Counted from the first letter of the stretch, positions 27,501 to 34,778 are shown. The stretch: DNA of 64,000 bases from Flammeovirgaceae bacterium UBA2366 (GCA_002344065.1 DDTK01000015.1:389842-453841); one strand, 5' to 3'. Numbers and translations are program-made. The notes: a model not told the origin generated them from the letters alone.

Positions 27501-28354
27501 GGAAGGGCACTGCGGTTGTCGCAGGTGCTGAAATCATGGTTGAAGGTGGCGCCATCAACAATTTTATTTATCAGCCAAGATCAGAATTTAGTGGTTCAGA
27601 TTCTTTTAGATGGAATGCGTTCGATGGAACGTTTTCAGCTGCCCAGAACGCCAATGTATTAATTACTGTACTCAAAGTGAATGATCCTCCGGTATTAAGT
27701 AATATAGAAACAACCCCGGTGTTATACAGCTTAGGTGACCCAGCCATACCGGTATCAACAACTATATTGATAAGCGATATCGATAATGCGAATATGTTTT
27801 CAGCAACAATCTCGATAATCGAGAACTTTACTAACGGTGATCAGCTTTCCTATAGACCAGAATCCGGATCGCCAATTACGGCCACCTATAATTCAGCAAC
27901 CGGAATTTTAGACTTAACAGGAAAAGATACACGTGCTAATTATGAGGCAGCATTGGCAAAAGTATTGTTCAGCAGTCCGGTTACGGGTGATGCAGAAGTA
28001 TCCGATAAGCGAGTAGCTTTTGTAGTTCGCGATAGTCTGGATGACAGCAATATAGTAAGCCGTATTGTTTCCATTACCGAGGTATTTCCTGAAGTAAGTA
28101 TTGTAAATGCATTTACACCTAATGATGATGGTGTTAACGATTACTGGGATTTTGTAGACCTGGATTATTACTCTGACATTGATATCAGGGTGTTTGACAG
28201 GAATGGTTCATTGGTATTTCAATGCAATACCGTTGATTGTAAATGGGATGGCAAAAAAAATGGCAGGGCCTTACCGCCTGGTCCATACTTCTACACCATC
28301 TATTTGAATGGAGGAAAGCGTAAATACCAGGGCACTGTAACGATATTGAGATGA
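18494..28354 (+). CDS. Giant T9SS-secreted adhesin-like protein with MBG repeats
   Basis: A 3286-residue surface protein. The N-terminus has two hydrophobic stretches; the ATG at 18536 (residue 15) would give a possible signal ending VSA. Next come a choice-of-anchor D (HYDIN-like) domain (about residues 55-175), one Ig-like domain, then 34 repeats to about residue 2945. Eighteen are type A (about 77 aa, YGTxLSATQLNA core) and sixteen type B (YGAANPxFTINYSGFVNG core), matching MBG-type domains. A cadherin-like part follows, and the tail (about 3200-3286) has FTPNDDGVND and WDGKKNG, a gliding-type T9SS type B sorting signal. It overlaps the PorP/SprF gene by 4 bp. It is probably a long surface filament for adhesion or gliding. 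No enzymatic domain is seen. Confidence 0.88.
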   Translation: MLRIFCLALYLLAFMRTSIVHIVFRYSLIWFFSGLALETVSAKDNGPGIKNFFEQDIQVSIGGSPVSNGHLQDFGAINLLSTSSAITVTIENNGSPEDLTINTITLGGTHSADYTLTLPGLPLTLGPAATTTFTISFSPLLSGVRTATLQIYSDDPDTNPFIINLQGSGVKLNQTITFNPLTPRTFGDGSFALSATSSSGLPVSYSSSNPLVATISGNTVTIVGAGTTTITASQLGNDTYNPATAVDQNLLVDKATPVITWNTPAAITYGTALSATQLNATASVGGTFVYTPAAGAVLNAGVQVLSVDFTPTDATNYNTVTGTTVNLTVNKATPTVTWATPAAITYGTALSATQLNATASVGGTFVYTPAAGAVLNAGVQVLSVDFTPTDATNYNAVTGTTVNLTVNKATPTVTWATPAAITYGTALSATQLNATASVGGTFVYTPAAGAVLNAGVQVLSVDFTPTDATNYNAVIGTTVNLTVNKATPTVTWATPAAITYGTALSATQLNATASVGGTFVYTPAAGAVLNAGSQSLSVNFTPTDALNYNTVNGTTVVLEVTKATLTATANNQSRTYGAANPVFTINYSGFVNGDTPAVLDTTPTTGSAATTASPVGTYPITVTGGADINYNFTYVNGTLTVNKATLTATADNKNKAYGAAIPALTITYTGFVNSEDASVLDTAPIATTTALATSNVGSYPITVSGGDDNNYTFNYVPGTLTINKAILSATAENKTRTYGAANPAFTINYSGFVNGDTPAVLDSPPVASSAVVATTPVGSYPISLTGGTDNNYDIVNTGGTITITRATLTATAQNASRAYGAANPVFAINYSGFVNSETVAVLTSTPTTSTTATQTSDVGTYPITVSGGTAANYDFVYNSGTLTITKATITATAANATRVYQTANPVFIINYTGFANGEDFTVLNTLPVASTAAILTSPVGTYPITVTGGDDNNYTFSYVSGTLTITKATPTVTWNTPASIVYGTPLSATQLNATASVAGSFTYTPAAGAVLNVGTNQVLSVNFTPTDITNYNVVNGTTVVLEVTKATLTATANNQSRTYGAANPVFTISYSGFVNGDTPAVLDTAPTTSSAATVASPVGTYPINVTGGADNNYNFTYVNGTLTVNKATLTATADNQSRLYGAANPAFTISYSGFVNGENPSVINSAPLATTAATVTSNVGTYPITVSGGTDDNYTFNYVSGTLTITKATVTATAANATRVYQTANPVFTINYTGFVNGEDFTVLNTLPVASTAAVLSSPVGTYPITVSGGDDNNYTFSYVSGTLTITRATPVVTWNNPSPITYGTALSATQLNATASVAGTFTYTPALGTILNAGANQILTVNFSPSDAANYNAVNGTTVQITVNKANPVITWSNPSAITYGTPLSATQLNATANVSGTFTYTPASGTILNAGANQVLSVNFVPTDGANYNSIIGATALITVNKATPTVSWSNPASITYGTALSATQLNATASVPGTFVYAPGIGTILNAGVNQALSVNFTPTDALNYNTVNGTTVFITVNKATPTVTWSNPAPITYGTLLSSTQLNATASVAGTFVYTPAAGTLLNVGVNQVLSVNFSPTDLNNYNPVNGTTVLITVNKATPVITWNNPAAITYGTALSATQLNATANVPGVFVYTPSVGTVLNAGVNQVLSVDFTPTDAANYNAVNNFQRVITVNKADPVITWPNPASIVYGTPLSATQLNATANVPGTFLYTPVSGTILNVGVNQTLSLNFTPTDGLNYNSINGRTALITVTKATPIVTWATPLPIKINEPLTSTQLNATASVPGTFTYTPAVGSSFPTAGTYTLTVSFTPTDALNYNSVPSTQVQITVNDKDNPVVTWANPAAITYGTLLSATQLNATASVPGTFTYTPAPGTLLNAGVNQTLSVTFVPSNTVVYNTVIRTVQITVNKAQLTATAADRTRVYGAANPTFTITYTGFVNSESVSVIDTPPVATCSAIAGDNAGSTFPIIPSGGIDNNYSFIYVNGTLTITKATLTARADDKSRSYGLPNPVFTISYSGFVNGDTESEITPPSAVSSATVLSNVGSYPITLSGGLSINYNFTLQSGTLTVNPAPLIARPADASKSYGQANPAFTITYSGFLNGDNPSAITQPTATTTATTTSPVGTYPINLTGGNAVNYSIILQPGVLTINKAELTVTANNQSRVYGAANPPLTFVYAGFVLGENATVIDSAPIATTSATVLSGAGNYPINVSGGSDNNYNLNYVSGILTITKKVLTATAVNASRTYGATNPTFLITYSGFVNSEDVTVIDVLPIATTSATVTSSVGTFPITVSGGTDNNYSFSYVSGTLTITKATLTATAVNTSREFGVANPVFTISYSGFMNGETAVVLDVPPVASSTANASSPVGTYTISVTGGTDNNYTFTYVNGTLTIVKATPVITWNNPAAITYGTALSATQLNASANVAGTFTYTPAAGTILNAGPNQVLSANFNPANSANYNSVTGITVLITVNKATPIITWANPAAITYGTPLSATQLNATANVPGSFVYSPAAGTVLNAGVNQVLSVNFTPTDANNYNTVIGRTAQITVNKANPVITWNTPAPITFGTALSSTQLNASANVPGTFIYSPTAGTILNAGANQTLSVNFTPTDANNYNAVNGTTVSITVNKATPVITWPTPAPITFGTALGATQLNATANTTGTFTYTPASGTVLNAGANQVLSANFVPSNTNNFNSVNGVTVLITVNKANPVITWNNPSAINYGTPLSATQLNASASVAGSFTYTPTSGTLLNAGVNQKLAVRFVPTNTSNYNVIEETAVEITVNKINLTARANDISRIYGTDNPVLTILYTGFVNGEGESVLDSKPSTSTTATKTTAVGTYPITVSGGVDNNYNFIYATGILTITKAMLTAAADNKTKLFGTPNPELTISYSGFANADNANDLDVKPQVTTTATLSSPQGGYPITVSGGSDNNYNFTYVQGTLTITPNFPPTLTDFSIQTPEDIPFTFTYTTFGNNFTSFSGSPIQYVKVISLPAQGTLFWKGTAVVAGAEIMVEGGAINNFIYQPRSEFSGSDSFRWNAFDGTFSAAQNANVLITVLKVNDPPVLSNIETTPVLYSLGDPAIPVSTTILISDIDNANMFSATISIIENFTNGDQLSYRPESGSPITATYNSATGILDLTGKDTRANYEAALAKVLFSSPVTGDAEVSDKRVAFVVRDSLDDSNIVSRIVSITEVFPEVSIVNAFTPNDDGVNDYWDFVDLDYYSDIDIRVFDRNGSLVFQCNTVDCKWDGKKNGRALPPGPYFYTIYLNGGKRKYQGTVTILR
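19262..20090 (+). repeat. Four near-identical 231-bp tandem repeats inside the giant gene
   Basis: The marker GATCACGTATGG recurs at 19291, 19522, 19753 and 19984, an exact 231-bp (77-codon) period. The four copies differ at few bases, including at silent positions, unlike the other type A repeats, which have diverged. This indicates recent tandem duplication or gene conversion. Confidence 0.92.
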
Positions 28355-29370
28355 AGAAGCTAGTTATGCTATATCGAAACCTGGTACTGACAGTATTTAT
28401 TTTTGGCGGAATACAATCACCTGCACAAGAAGACGATTACACACAGTATTATTTGAATCTACCGGCTGTAAATCCCGCCTTTACCGGTATGGATGATTTT
28501 TTTAGTATGCATGCTGGTGTAAGGGAGGGCTGGAATAACTACGGAATTCAAAATGATAATTCTTATTTCAGTTTCTTTGGGGCATTAAACAATGGAAGTC
28601 GTTCCGGGCGCAGAAACAATTCATTGCGAACATCCGATCCAACCATCTTCGAATCGATTCAAAATGAAAATAAATACAGAAGGCGTCATGGGTTGGGTGG
28701 TATTGTTACCAGTAGAAGGGTAGATCCTTATAAATCGTTCGGTACCTTCTTGAATTACTCCTATCATTTACCATTGGCACCTAAACTGAGTATCTCATTG
28801 GGCACCCGAATTGGATATATAAATCAGCGGATTGATTTCTCGGGTCTTCTGGTACGCGATGATGTAAACGACTTATTCTATCAAAGTTTATTGATGGCAG
28901 GGCAGGGTAATCAGAATACGGTGGTGGTCGACTTTGGTACGGTCATTTATTCAAAGAGGTTCTTCCTGGGATTGTCATCGGACAATCTTGTGGCCCGGAT
29001 GATGAATGGCGATCAGTTATTCAACTTAAATACAGGTGTTCGGTACAGGGCTCAGGTAGGTGCATTTTTTCCGCTCAATACGGACTGGATGGTATCGCCC
29101 GGTATTATCACCACCTATAAAGAGGGTTTTGATTTAAGGTGGGCAGCCAATGTCCGGTTGAAGTATAAAGACCTTATCTATGTGGGATCGGCATTTGAAC
29201 CCGATTTAAAAACTTCTATACTTCTTGGTTTAACAACAAACAAAGTATCTATCAATTATGCCTATGATGTATACATGGGCGGGTTAGATAATTTTAATGT
29301 AAACACACATGAGCTGGTATTGAGTCTCATAGTATTTAATCCATATAAATTAAAGCCTCGGTTTTGGTGA
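28351..29370 (+). CDS. T9SS membrane protein, PorP/SprF family
   Basis: A 339-residue outer-membrane protein of the PorP/SprF family. These proteins work with particular T9SS type B substrates and are needed for their export or surface attachment (SprF for SprB in Flavobacterium). A signal peptide ends SPAQ. The family opening DDYTQYYLNLPAVNPAFTG and the beta-barrel body (GVREGWNNYG, LGLSSDNLV, YAYDVYMGG) are visible. Its ATG overlaps the TGA of the giant adhesin, which implies translational coupling and a dedicated substrate-partner pair. Confidence 0.92.
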   Translation: MKKLVMLYRNLVLTVFIFGGIQSPAQEDDYTQYYLNLPAVNPAFTGMDDFFSMHAGVREGWNNYGIQNDNSYFSFFGALNNGSRSGRRNNSLRTSDPTIFESIQNENKYRRRHGLGGIVTSRRVDPYKSFGTFLNYSYHLPLAPKLSISLGTRIGYINQRIDFSGLLVRDDVNDLFYQSLLMAGQGNQNTVVVDFGTVIYSKRFFLGLSSDNLVARMMNGDQLFNLNTGVRYRAQVGAFFPLNTDWMVSPGIITTYKEGFDLRWAANVRLKYKDLIYVGSAFEPDLKTSILLGLTTNKVSINYAYDVYMGGLDNFNVNTHELVLSLIVFNPYKLKPRFW

Positions 29371-29378
29371 TAGTAAGC

Positions 29379-30611
29379 ATGAAGCGTTTGATTTTGTATA
29401 TACTTCTTTTTATTACAGCTCATGTGGTACACGCACAGGAACTTGCATTCACCGAACCGTTAAATCTAGGCTCTCTGATAAATTCTCAAGATGGAGAGTT
29501 GGCACCCATACTCTCGCCTGATGGACAGACACTATACTTTTCAAGGGCTATTCATAACAATAATTTGGGCGGTAAATATGCCGGTACTGATATCTGGATT
29601 TCCCGTAAGGATGGTAATGGTAACTGGACGCCCGCTGTCAATGCAGGCAAACCCTGGAATAATAAGCGTTCCAATGCAGTTATTGGTATCAGTCAGGATG
29701 GTAAGACAGTTTATTTACTGAATGCATACAACTACAAGAGTGGAATTTCATTTTCCAAATTAGTGGATGGAAACTGGACCAAACCTGAGTTTGTTCCTGT
29801 GCCTGGAATAAACCGCGATGACTTTGTAGGCCTTTATGTACACCCGGACTTTGATGTGATGATGATTTCTATGAAAGGAAAGGATAGTTATGGCGAGGAA
29901 GATTTATATGTGAGCCTTAAAGACAAAAATGGGGTGTGGTCAGCGCCAAAGAATCTTGGTCAGTCTATTAATACGGCTGGGTTTGAGATTTCACCGTTTC
30001 TTTCCATTGATAAATCAAAATTGTTCTTCTCCAGTAATGGGCATGGTGGCAATGGTGAAGCAGATATACTGGTGAGTGAAAGGCTTTACGACTCATGGGA
30101 TATTTGGTCGGTACCACGAAATTTAGGGGCCTCTGTTAACACCGGTAAGTTTGATTCTTACTTCTCGATTTATGCTGACACGGTTGCCTTCTATGCCCGT
30201 AATTTTGGAGTAAAAGGAACGGATTTATTTACCCTGAAAGTTTCATATGTAAGCAACGTACTGCCCGCGGGTTCCAATTTTTTGACAGAGAAAGAACTCA
30301 ATGAGATTTACCCTAAGCGAATATCAACTCGGTTAGATTTTAATAAGGGAATATCAACGCTATCGAATGATCAAAATGAAATTGTCTGGTTCGTTGGCAA
30401 TCGCGTATTATCTAAAAGTAACATTCAAATCCTGATTTGGGTAAGAGAGGAAGAGGACAGTAAAAATACGCTGGAGCGGACGGCCGAAATTATTCGAGCA
30501 TTAAAATTAGTTGGTTTTGATGAATCCAGAATAGCTGTTTCCACCCAACGCATAAAGCCAGAAGCCAGTAAGAGTGGGGGAGGCGTGATCGAAATCCTAC
30601 TATTCAGGTAA
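29379..30611 (+). CDS. PD40 beta-propeller protein with OmpA-like C-terminus (PorE-like)
   Basis: About 410 residues from the ATG at 29379, which gives the signal peptide MKRLILYILLFITAHVVHAQ; the 29364 start would add five residues. Residues 30-310 hold WD40-like/PD40 blades (APILSPDGQTLYFSR, ISPFLSIDKSKLFFSSNG). The final 90 residues (SNIQILIWVREEEDS and ESRIAVSTQRI) resemble a degenerate OmpA peptidoglycan-binding fold. The layout matches PorE-type T9SS periplasmic proteins. It is the third gene of the adhesin-PorP operon and may anchor that unit to peptidoglycan. The carboxyl end overlaps the convergent HAD gene by 8 bp. Confidence 0.75.
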   Translation: MKRLILYILLFITAHVVHAQELAFTEPLNLGSLINSQDGELAPILSPDGQTLYFSRAIHNNNLGGKYAGTDIWISRKDGNGNWTPAVNAGKPWNNKRSNAVIGISQDGKTVYLLNAYNYKSGISFSKLVDGNWTKPEFVPVPGINRDDFVGLYVHPDFDVMMISMKGKDSYGEEDLYVSLKDKNGVWSAPKNLGQSINTAGFEISPFLSIDKSKLFFSSNGHGGNGEADILVSERLYDSWDIWSVPRNLGASVNTGKFDSYFSIYADTVAFYARNFGVKGTDLFTLKVSYVSNVLPAGSNFLTEKELNEIYPKRISTRLDFNKGISTLSNDQNEIVWFVGNRVLSKSNIQILIWVREEEDSKNTLERTAEIIRALKLVGFDESRIAVSTQRIKPEASKSGGGVIEILLFR

Positions 30612-31200
30612 GCGAAAAAGTTTTATAGTAAGATTGACTGGCCAGCGCAAACATTTCCCGGTCACCTCGTGAGTCACCATAAGCAATGATTTTGTCAAAC
30701 GCTGATAAATTGAATTGCTCCTTAATCCGGTTAGCCTTTTCTGGTCCGTAACAATTCTCCCCAAGGTATTTACCGGTAAGTTTGTTTTCAAACACGTCAA
30801 GCTTTGTTCCAATGCAGAGAAGGTTCATTTCGTCACACCAGGGCTTAACCCAGTTTTCTGCTGAAGCCGTTACAACTACGATTGTTTCCTGGTTATTTTT
30901 ATGATAATTGATCTGTTCAACAGCCTCAGGGCGAAGCATTTTTGGAATACACTGACGTGCAAAGGCTTTACATTTTTTATTAAATACGTCTAACGGCTCA
31001 TGCTTAAAAAACCATTGAAGCAGAATTTGCTTAGCCTTATTGTTGGATACCAGTTTTACTGTATATAGGATAAGAACTGGGGATAAAACCAGTAAACCGA
31101 TAAGAACCTTAATCCAACCGTGATAATGGATCAAAAACTTTCTTAAAGAATCTCCAGTGGTAATGGTGCCATCAAAATCAAAAAGTATAAGATTATTCAC
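30604..31200 (-). CDS. HAD-IB family phosphatase, probable polyprenyl-phospho-pentose 5-phosphatase
   Basis: A 198-residue HAD-superfamily hydrolase starting at GTG 31200. The nucleophile motif is LFDFDGTIT (Asp8, Asp10), the conserved Thr lies in VVTASAEN, and the last motif is YGDSRGDREM. A hydrophobic hairpin near residues 34-52 suggests membrane association. One base separates it from the UbiA-type gene. Known family chemistry is phosphate-ester cleavage. The pairing suggests it removes the 5-phosphate from polyprenyl-phosphoryl-5-phosphoribose, the step assigned to a PAP2 enzyme in mycobacteria. That substrate is inferred from context. Confidence 0.8.
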   Translation of the reverse strand: MNNLILFDFDGTITTGDSLRKFLIHYHGWIKVLIGLLVLSPVLILYTVKLVSNNKAKQILLQWFFKHEPLDVFNKKCKAFARQCIPKMLRPEAVEQINYHKNNQETIVVVTASAENWVKPWCDEMNLLCIGTKLDVFENKLTGKYLGENCYGPEKANRIKEQFNLSAFDKIIAYGDSRGDREMFALASQSYYKTFSLT

Positions 31201-31201
31201 C

Positions 31202-32068
31202 CTAATTATAGATGATTATATAAAACGAAATAATCCACAGTAAGATGGTAATAAGAATAAATTTATCTTTTACCAGGATGCTGGTGGGTGAACCACTATT
31301 TTGTTCCACCATAGTTATTTGCAGATAACGCATAATACCGGCAATAACAAATACGGTTGTGGTGAAGAGATAAGAACTGTTGAAATGCGCTATAACTTCT
31401 GCTGATACCGTGTACATAATATAGGACACTACGATAACGGCAGCAAAAATGGTAAGGCAGGCATTAATGAATTCAAGGTTATAACTTGAGGAAGTTTTTC
31501 GGATTATTGACTGCGAAGTTGTTTGAAGTACCAGATCATCCCGTCTTTTTGCCAGAACTAGGAATAGTGAAAGCAGTAAAACCATAATCGAGAGCCAATG
31601 GGATACTTCAACCCCGGATAAAATTCCACCGCTGTGTATGCGGATTAAAAACCCTAACGAAACAATGAATAGATCTACAATGGGTATATTTTTCAGGCCG
31701 AAAGAATATGCGATGTTCAGCACCAGGTAACAACTTAGCAGGATGAGGAATACAGGGTGCAGCAAGTAAGAAAGTGACAGGCCAGCTACTATAAAAATTA
31801 TCAGAAGGATTGTTGCCGTTGAACGGCTAACGGCTCCGGACGCCAGCGGTCTATCCTTTTTTAAAGGATGGATACGATCAACTTCAATATCCTTAAGATC
31901 GTTTAAAATATAAACAGCTGATGCAATCAGACTGAAGGCTATAATGCCCAGGATAATAATTTCCAAACGCTCAACCTGAAAGATACTTCCTGCAAAGAAA
32001 GTAGGGATGAGTAAAAAAAGATTTTTTATCCAATGGGCAGGCCGAATCAATTTTAAAACGGGCTGCAT
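31202..32068 (-). CDS. UbiA-family prenyltransferase, probable polyprenyl-phosphate phosphoribosyltransferase
   Basis: A 288-residue membrane protein with about eight hydrophobic segments. The UbiA aspartate motif is NDLKDIEVDR, followed by HPLKKDRPLASG. The opening LIRPAHWIKNLFLLIPTFFAG and the late LAKRRDDL are characteristic of decaprenyl-phosphate phosphoribosyltransferase (mycobacterial Rv3806c type) rather than of quinone-pathway UbiA. The reaction would join PRPP and polyprenyl phosphate, the first step towards lipid-linked D-ribose or D-arabinose. It is followed by the HAD gene and preceded by the SxtJ gene in one operon. Confidence 0.85.
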   Translation of the reverse strand: MQPVLKLIRPAHWIKNLFLLIPTFFAGSIFQVERLEIIILGIIAFSLIASAVYILNDLKDIEVDRIHPLKKDRPLASGAVSRSTATILLIIFIVAGLSLSYLLHPVFLILLSCYLVLNIAYSFGLKNIPIVDLFIVSLGFLIRIHSGGILSGVEVSHWLSIMVLLLSLFLVLAKRRDDLVLQTTSQSIIRKTSSSYNLEFINACLTIFAAVIVVSYIMYTVSAEVIAHFNSSYLFTTTVFVIAGIMRYLQITMVEQNSGSPTSILVKDKFILITILLWIISFYIIIYN

Positions 32069-32074
32069 ACTGAG

Positions 32075-32458
32075 TTACCAGATATTTTCTAAATCTTCCT
32101 TCGTGTACAAATGGTTGCGGTCGGTAAACATGCTTTTCATATCACGACCGTTTAGTTTCAAAGGATCTTTTGTGAACAACCTCGATAACAAGGCAATCGG
32201 TAAAAGGAATAAGAAGAAAATAAGGCCCAGTAAAATTTTTGAGTTGATCCACCCGAGTACATGCGCAAATTTTAACCATACCCATTCTATTCCCTTCGCT
32301 GCAATGGGAATAAATACGGAAAACAAGCCTATGCCAACAGCTACTTTAGCGAGAACTTCCGCTGCCTGAATGTATTCTTTTACAAATAAAATCCAGGCAA
32401 TAACCAGAAATCCGGTAACAATGACCAGAATGGTTTTGTATCTGTCTTGCTTTTGCAC
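32075..32458 (-). CDS. SxtJ family membrane protein
   Basis: A 127-residue membrane protein with a GTG start. Four hydrophobic segments lie near residues 8-25, 32-52, 57-72 and 75-95, followed by a polar tail (DPLKLNGRDMKSMFTDR). Small proteins of this pattern, named after SxtJ of the saxitoxin cluster, commonly accompany NodU/CmcH-type carbamoyltransferases and DUF5989 proteins in polysaccharide loci. Here it lies between DUF5989 and the UbiA gene. Its biochemical role is unknown. Confidence 0.7.
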   Translation of the reverse strand: MQKQDRYKTILVIVTGFLVIAWILFVKEYIQAAEVLAKVAVGIGLFSVFIPIAAKGIEWVWLKFAHVLGWINSKILLGLIFFLFLLPIALLSRLFTKDPLKLNGRDMKSMFTDRNHLYTKEDLENIW

Positions 32459-32467
32459 GATAAGGGT

Positions 32468-32617
32468 TTAGAAAAGTGTATAAATGAAAGGTGCAACTGC
32501 AGACCCACCCCCGATGACCAATAAAACTCCGATAAAAATCAACAGTAAAATTATGGGTGTTAACCACCATTTTTTACGTGCTGCCAAGAACTTGAGGATG
32601 TCTTTAAGGAATTCCAT
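32468..32617 (-). CDS. DUF5989 family small membrane protein (49 aa)
   Basis: An ATG-to-TAA frame encoding MEFLKDILKFLAARKKWW, one hydrophobic span (LTPIILLLIFIGVLLVI) and GGGSAVAPFIYTLF. This is the standard DUF5989 pattern, and such genes are usually found beside carbamoyltransferase and SxtJ genes, as here. It lies 31 nt after the carbamoyltransferase stop and 9 nt before the sxtJ-like gene. Function unknown; possibly a small subunit that holds the carbamoyltransferase at the membrane (inference). Confidence 0.82.
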   Translation of the reverse strand: MEFLKDILKFLAARKKWWLTPIILLLIFIGVLLVIGGGSAVAPFIYTLF

Positions 32618-32648
32618 ACCAACTAGATTTTAGACCTGCAAATATACC

Positions 32649-34511
32649 CTAATCCAAGGTAAATTCTTCCTTCCAATTATCTTTTTCTTGCCATTCGGGC
32701 TGGGCTTTTTTATCAAAAACATAGTTCCCAACCACCAGGTAATCCATCTCCGTTCGCATAAAACAACGATAGGCATCTTCGGGTGTACAGATGATGGGTT
32801 CACCGCGAACGTTGAAGCTGGTGTTCACCACAACCCCATAGCCAGTCAATTTTTTAAATGATTCTATGAGTTGATAATACTTTGGATTGGTTTCCTTATG
32901 AACGGTTTGAATTCGTGCAGAGAAATCAATGTGCGTTATGGCTGGCATGTCGGAACGCAAATGGTAGAGTTTGTCCTTTAGCGACATAGCATTATAGCCC
33001 TCTGGTAATGACTTTCTCCTGCTCTGAACAACCGGTTGAACCAATAGCATGTAGGGAGAAACTGACTCGTGCTCAAAATAAGTTGAGCACTCTTCGGCTA
33101 AAACTGATGGAGCGAAAGGTCTGAAGGATTCGCGATACTTTATTTTTACATTAAGTTTTCGTTGCATCTCCGCACTTCGAGGGTCGCCTAAAATACTGCG
33201 CCCCCCCAGGGCCCGTGGACCGAACTCCATGCGTCCTTGCATCCAACCCACAACGTTGTCTTCAGAAATCTTTTTCGCAACGAACTCTGTAAGCTGATTA
33301 TAATCGGTGAAATGCTGAGCCTTACCTTGGTATTTCCGGATTACTTTTTCAACATCAAAATCGGAATATTCAGGCCCCAGGTAGGAGCCTTTCATGGCAT
33401 CCATGGCAACGGGTATCTTCCGGTCCTGGCCGAAATGAATGTGATATGCAGCTTGCGCTGCCCCAAGCGCGCCACCGGCATCCCCGGCTGCTGGCTGAAT
33501 AAACACGTTGTCAAATATTTTGGTGTTCAGTAACTTACCATTAGCCACACAGTTTAAGGCTACACCCCCTGCCAGGCATAAATTCTTTGATCCGGTAAGT
33601 CGCTTAGCCTCCTTTCCCATTAAAATGACAGACTCCTCTGTAATTTTTTGAATGGCAAGACCAAGGTTACAATGATGGGCCTGAAGTTCATCTTCCGGTT
33701 TTCGGGCTTTAAAGCCGAACATCTTTTCCCATTTGTCTTCATGTACCATGCGCAGACCGGTAGCGTAATTAAAGTATTCCTGATCTAACCAAACGGAACC
33801 ATCTTCTTTTATGGAAATAAGTTTTTCCTTGATAATGGAAACAAATCGATTTACTTCCTCACTATCGGGTACACCGTAAGGGGCCAAACCCATGAGTTTG
33901 TACTCGCCTGAGTTTACTTTAAAGCCAAGAAAATAAGTAAAAGCAGAGTATAGTAATCCTAACGAATGAGGAAACTTAAGTTCCTTAAGAATTTTAATAT
34001 CCTTTCCGGTGCCGTGGCAAATGGATGCTGTAGCCCATTCCCCAACGCCATCAATCGTCATAATGGCTGACTCCTCAAAGGGGGAAGAATAAAATGCACT
34101 GGCCGCATGTGATAGGTGATGTTCAGGGAATAAAAGCTTTAGCTTCTTCTTGTCATAGGATTCTATTTTTTCCAATTCCTCAAGAATCAGACGTTTGAGA
34201 AACATTTTCTCCCGCAGCCAAACGGGTATTGCTGTTATGAAAGAAGACACCCCTTTTGGCGCAAAGGCATAGTAGGTTTCCAGAAGACGTTCAAACTTTA
34301 ACAGGGGTTTGTCGTAAAAGGCGATGGCATCCAGTTTATCGATCGTGGTACCGGCATATTCCAGGCAAAATTTAACGGCATTTGACGGGAAACCGGGGTC
34401 ATGCTTTTTACGGGTGAAACGCTCCTCCTGAGCTGCGGCTATGATTTCACCATTTTCAATAATGGCGGCTGCGGAGTCGTGATAGAATGCGGAAATGCCT
34501 AGGATTTTCAT
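32649..34511 (-). CDS. Carbamoyltransferase, NodU/CmcH family
   Basis: A 620-residue O-carbamoyltransferase that moves a carbamoyl group from carbamoyl phosphate, through carbamoyl-AMP, to a hydroxyl of a sugar or antibiotic. The N-terminal Kae1-like ASKHA domain has FPEHHLSHAASAFY and IMTIDGVGEW. The C-terminal YrdC-like part has GRMEFGPRALGGRSIL and GDPR. The length is full and motifs intact. It heads a minus-strand operon with DUF5989, SxtJ, UbiA and HAD genes, so carbamoylation of a glycan residue is the natural role. Confidence 0.9.
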   Translation of the reverse strand: MKILGISAFYHDSAAAIIENGEIIAAAQEERFTRKKHDPGFPSNAVKFCLEYAGTTIDKLDAIAFYDKPLLKFERLLETYYAFAPKGVSSFITAIPVWLREKMFLKRLILEELEKIESYDKKKLKLLFPEHHLSHAASAFYSSPFEESAIMTIDGVGEWATASICHGTGKDIKILKELKFPHSLGLLYSAFTYFLGFKVNSGEYKLMGLAPYGVPDSEEVNRFVSIIKEKLISIKEDGSVWLDQEYFNYATGLRMVHEDKWEKMFGFKARKPEDELQAHHCNLGLAIQKITEESVILMGKEAKRLTGSKNLCLAGGVALNCVANGKLLNTKIFDNVFIQPAAGDAGGALGAAQAAYHIHFGQDRKIPVAMDAMKGSYLGPEYSDFDVEKVIRKYQGKAQHFTDYNQLTEFVAKKISEDNVVGWMQGRMEFGPRALGGRSILGDPRSAEMQRKLNVKIKYRESFRPFAPSVLAEECSTYFEHESVSPYMLLVQPVVQSRRKSLPEGYNAMSLKDKLYHLRSDMPAITHIDFSARIQTVHKETNPKYYQLIESFKKLTGYGVVVNTSFNVRGEPIICTPEDAYRCFMRTEMDYLVVGNYVFDKKAQPEWQEKDNWKEEFTLD

Positions 34512-34770
34512 GATTTAATTATGGGTACAAGAGCGAATGTAAAAACTTCTACACGAGTTATTTTGTTGATTTTAAGGTTCACTACAGATGATACAAGGGC
34601 TTTTATGAGGTATATTTAATCTGCGAATTTAATTGATTTGATTGTAAGCTTAAAAAAATCAGAATCATTCGGAGAAGGAATCTTTAAAACAATTTTTCAA
34701 TCGATTCCGTAACAACGGGAGGATTCGATTAGAGGCTTTTCAAAGGGGTATTTAATGGCATAAAATGTGG

Positions 34771-34778
34771 TATCTTTG
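34771..34778 (+). promoter_or_regulatory. Candidate -7 element for the polysaccharide export operon
   Basis: TATCTTTG is a perfect TAnnTTTG, placed 23 nt before the ATG at 34801. A good -33 TTG at the right distance was not found, so confidence is moderate. Confidence 0.4.
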
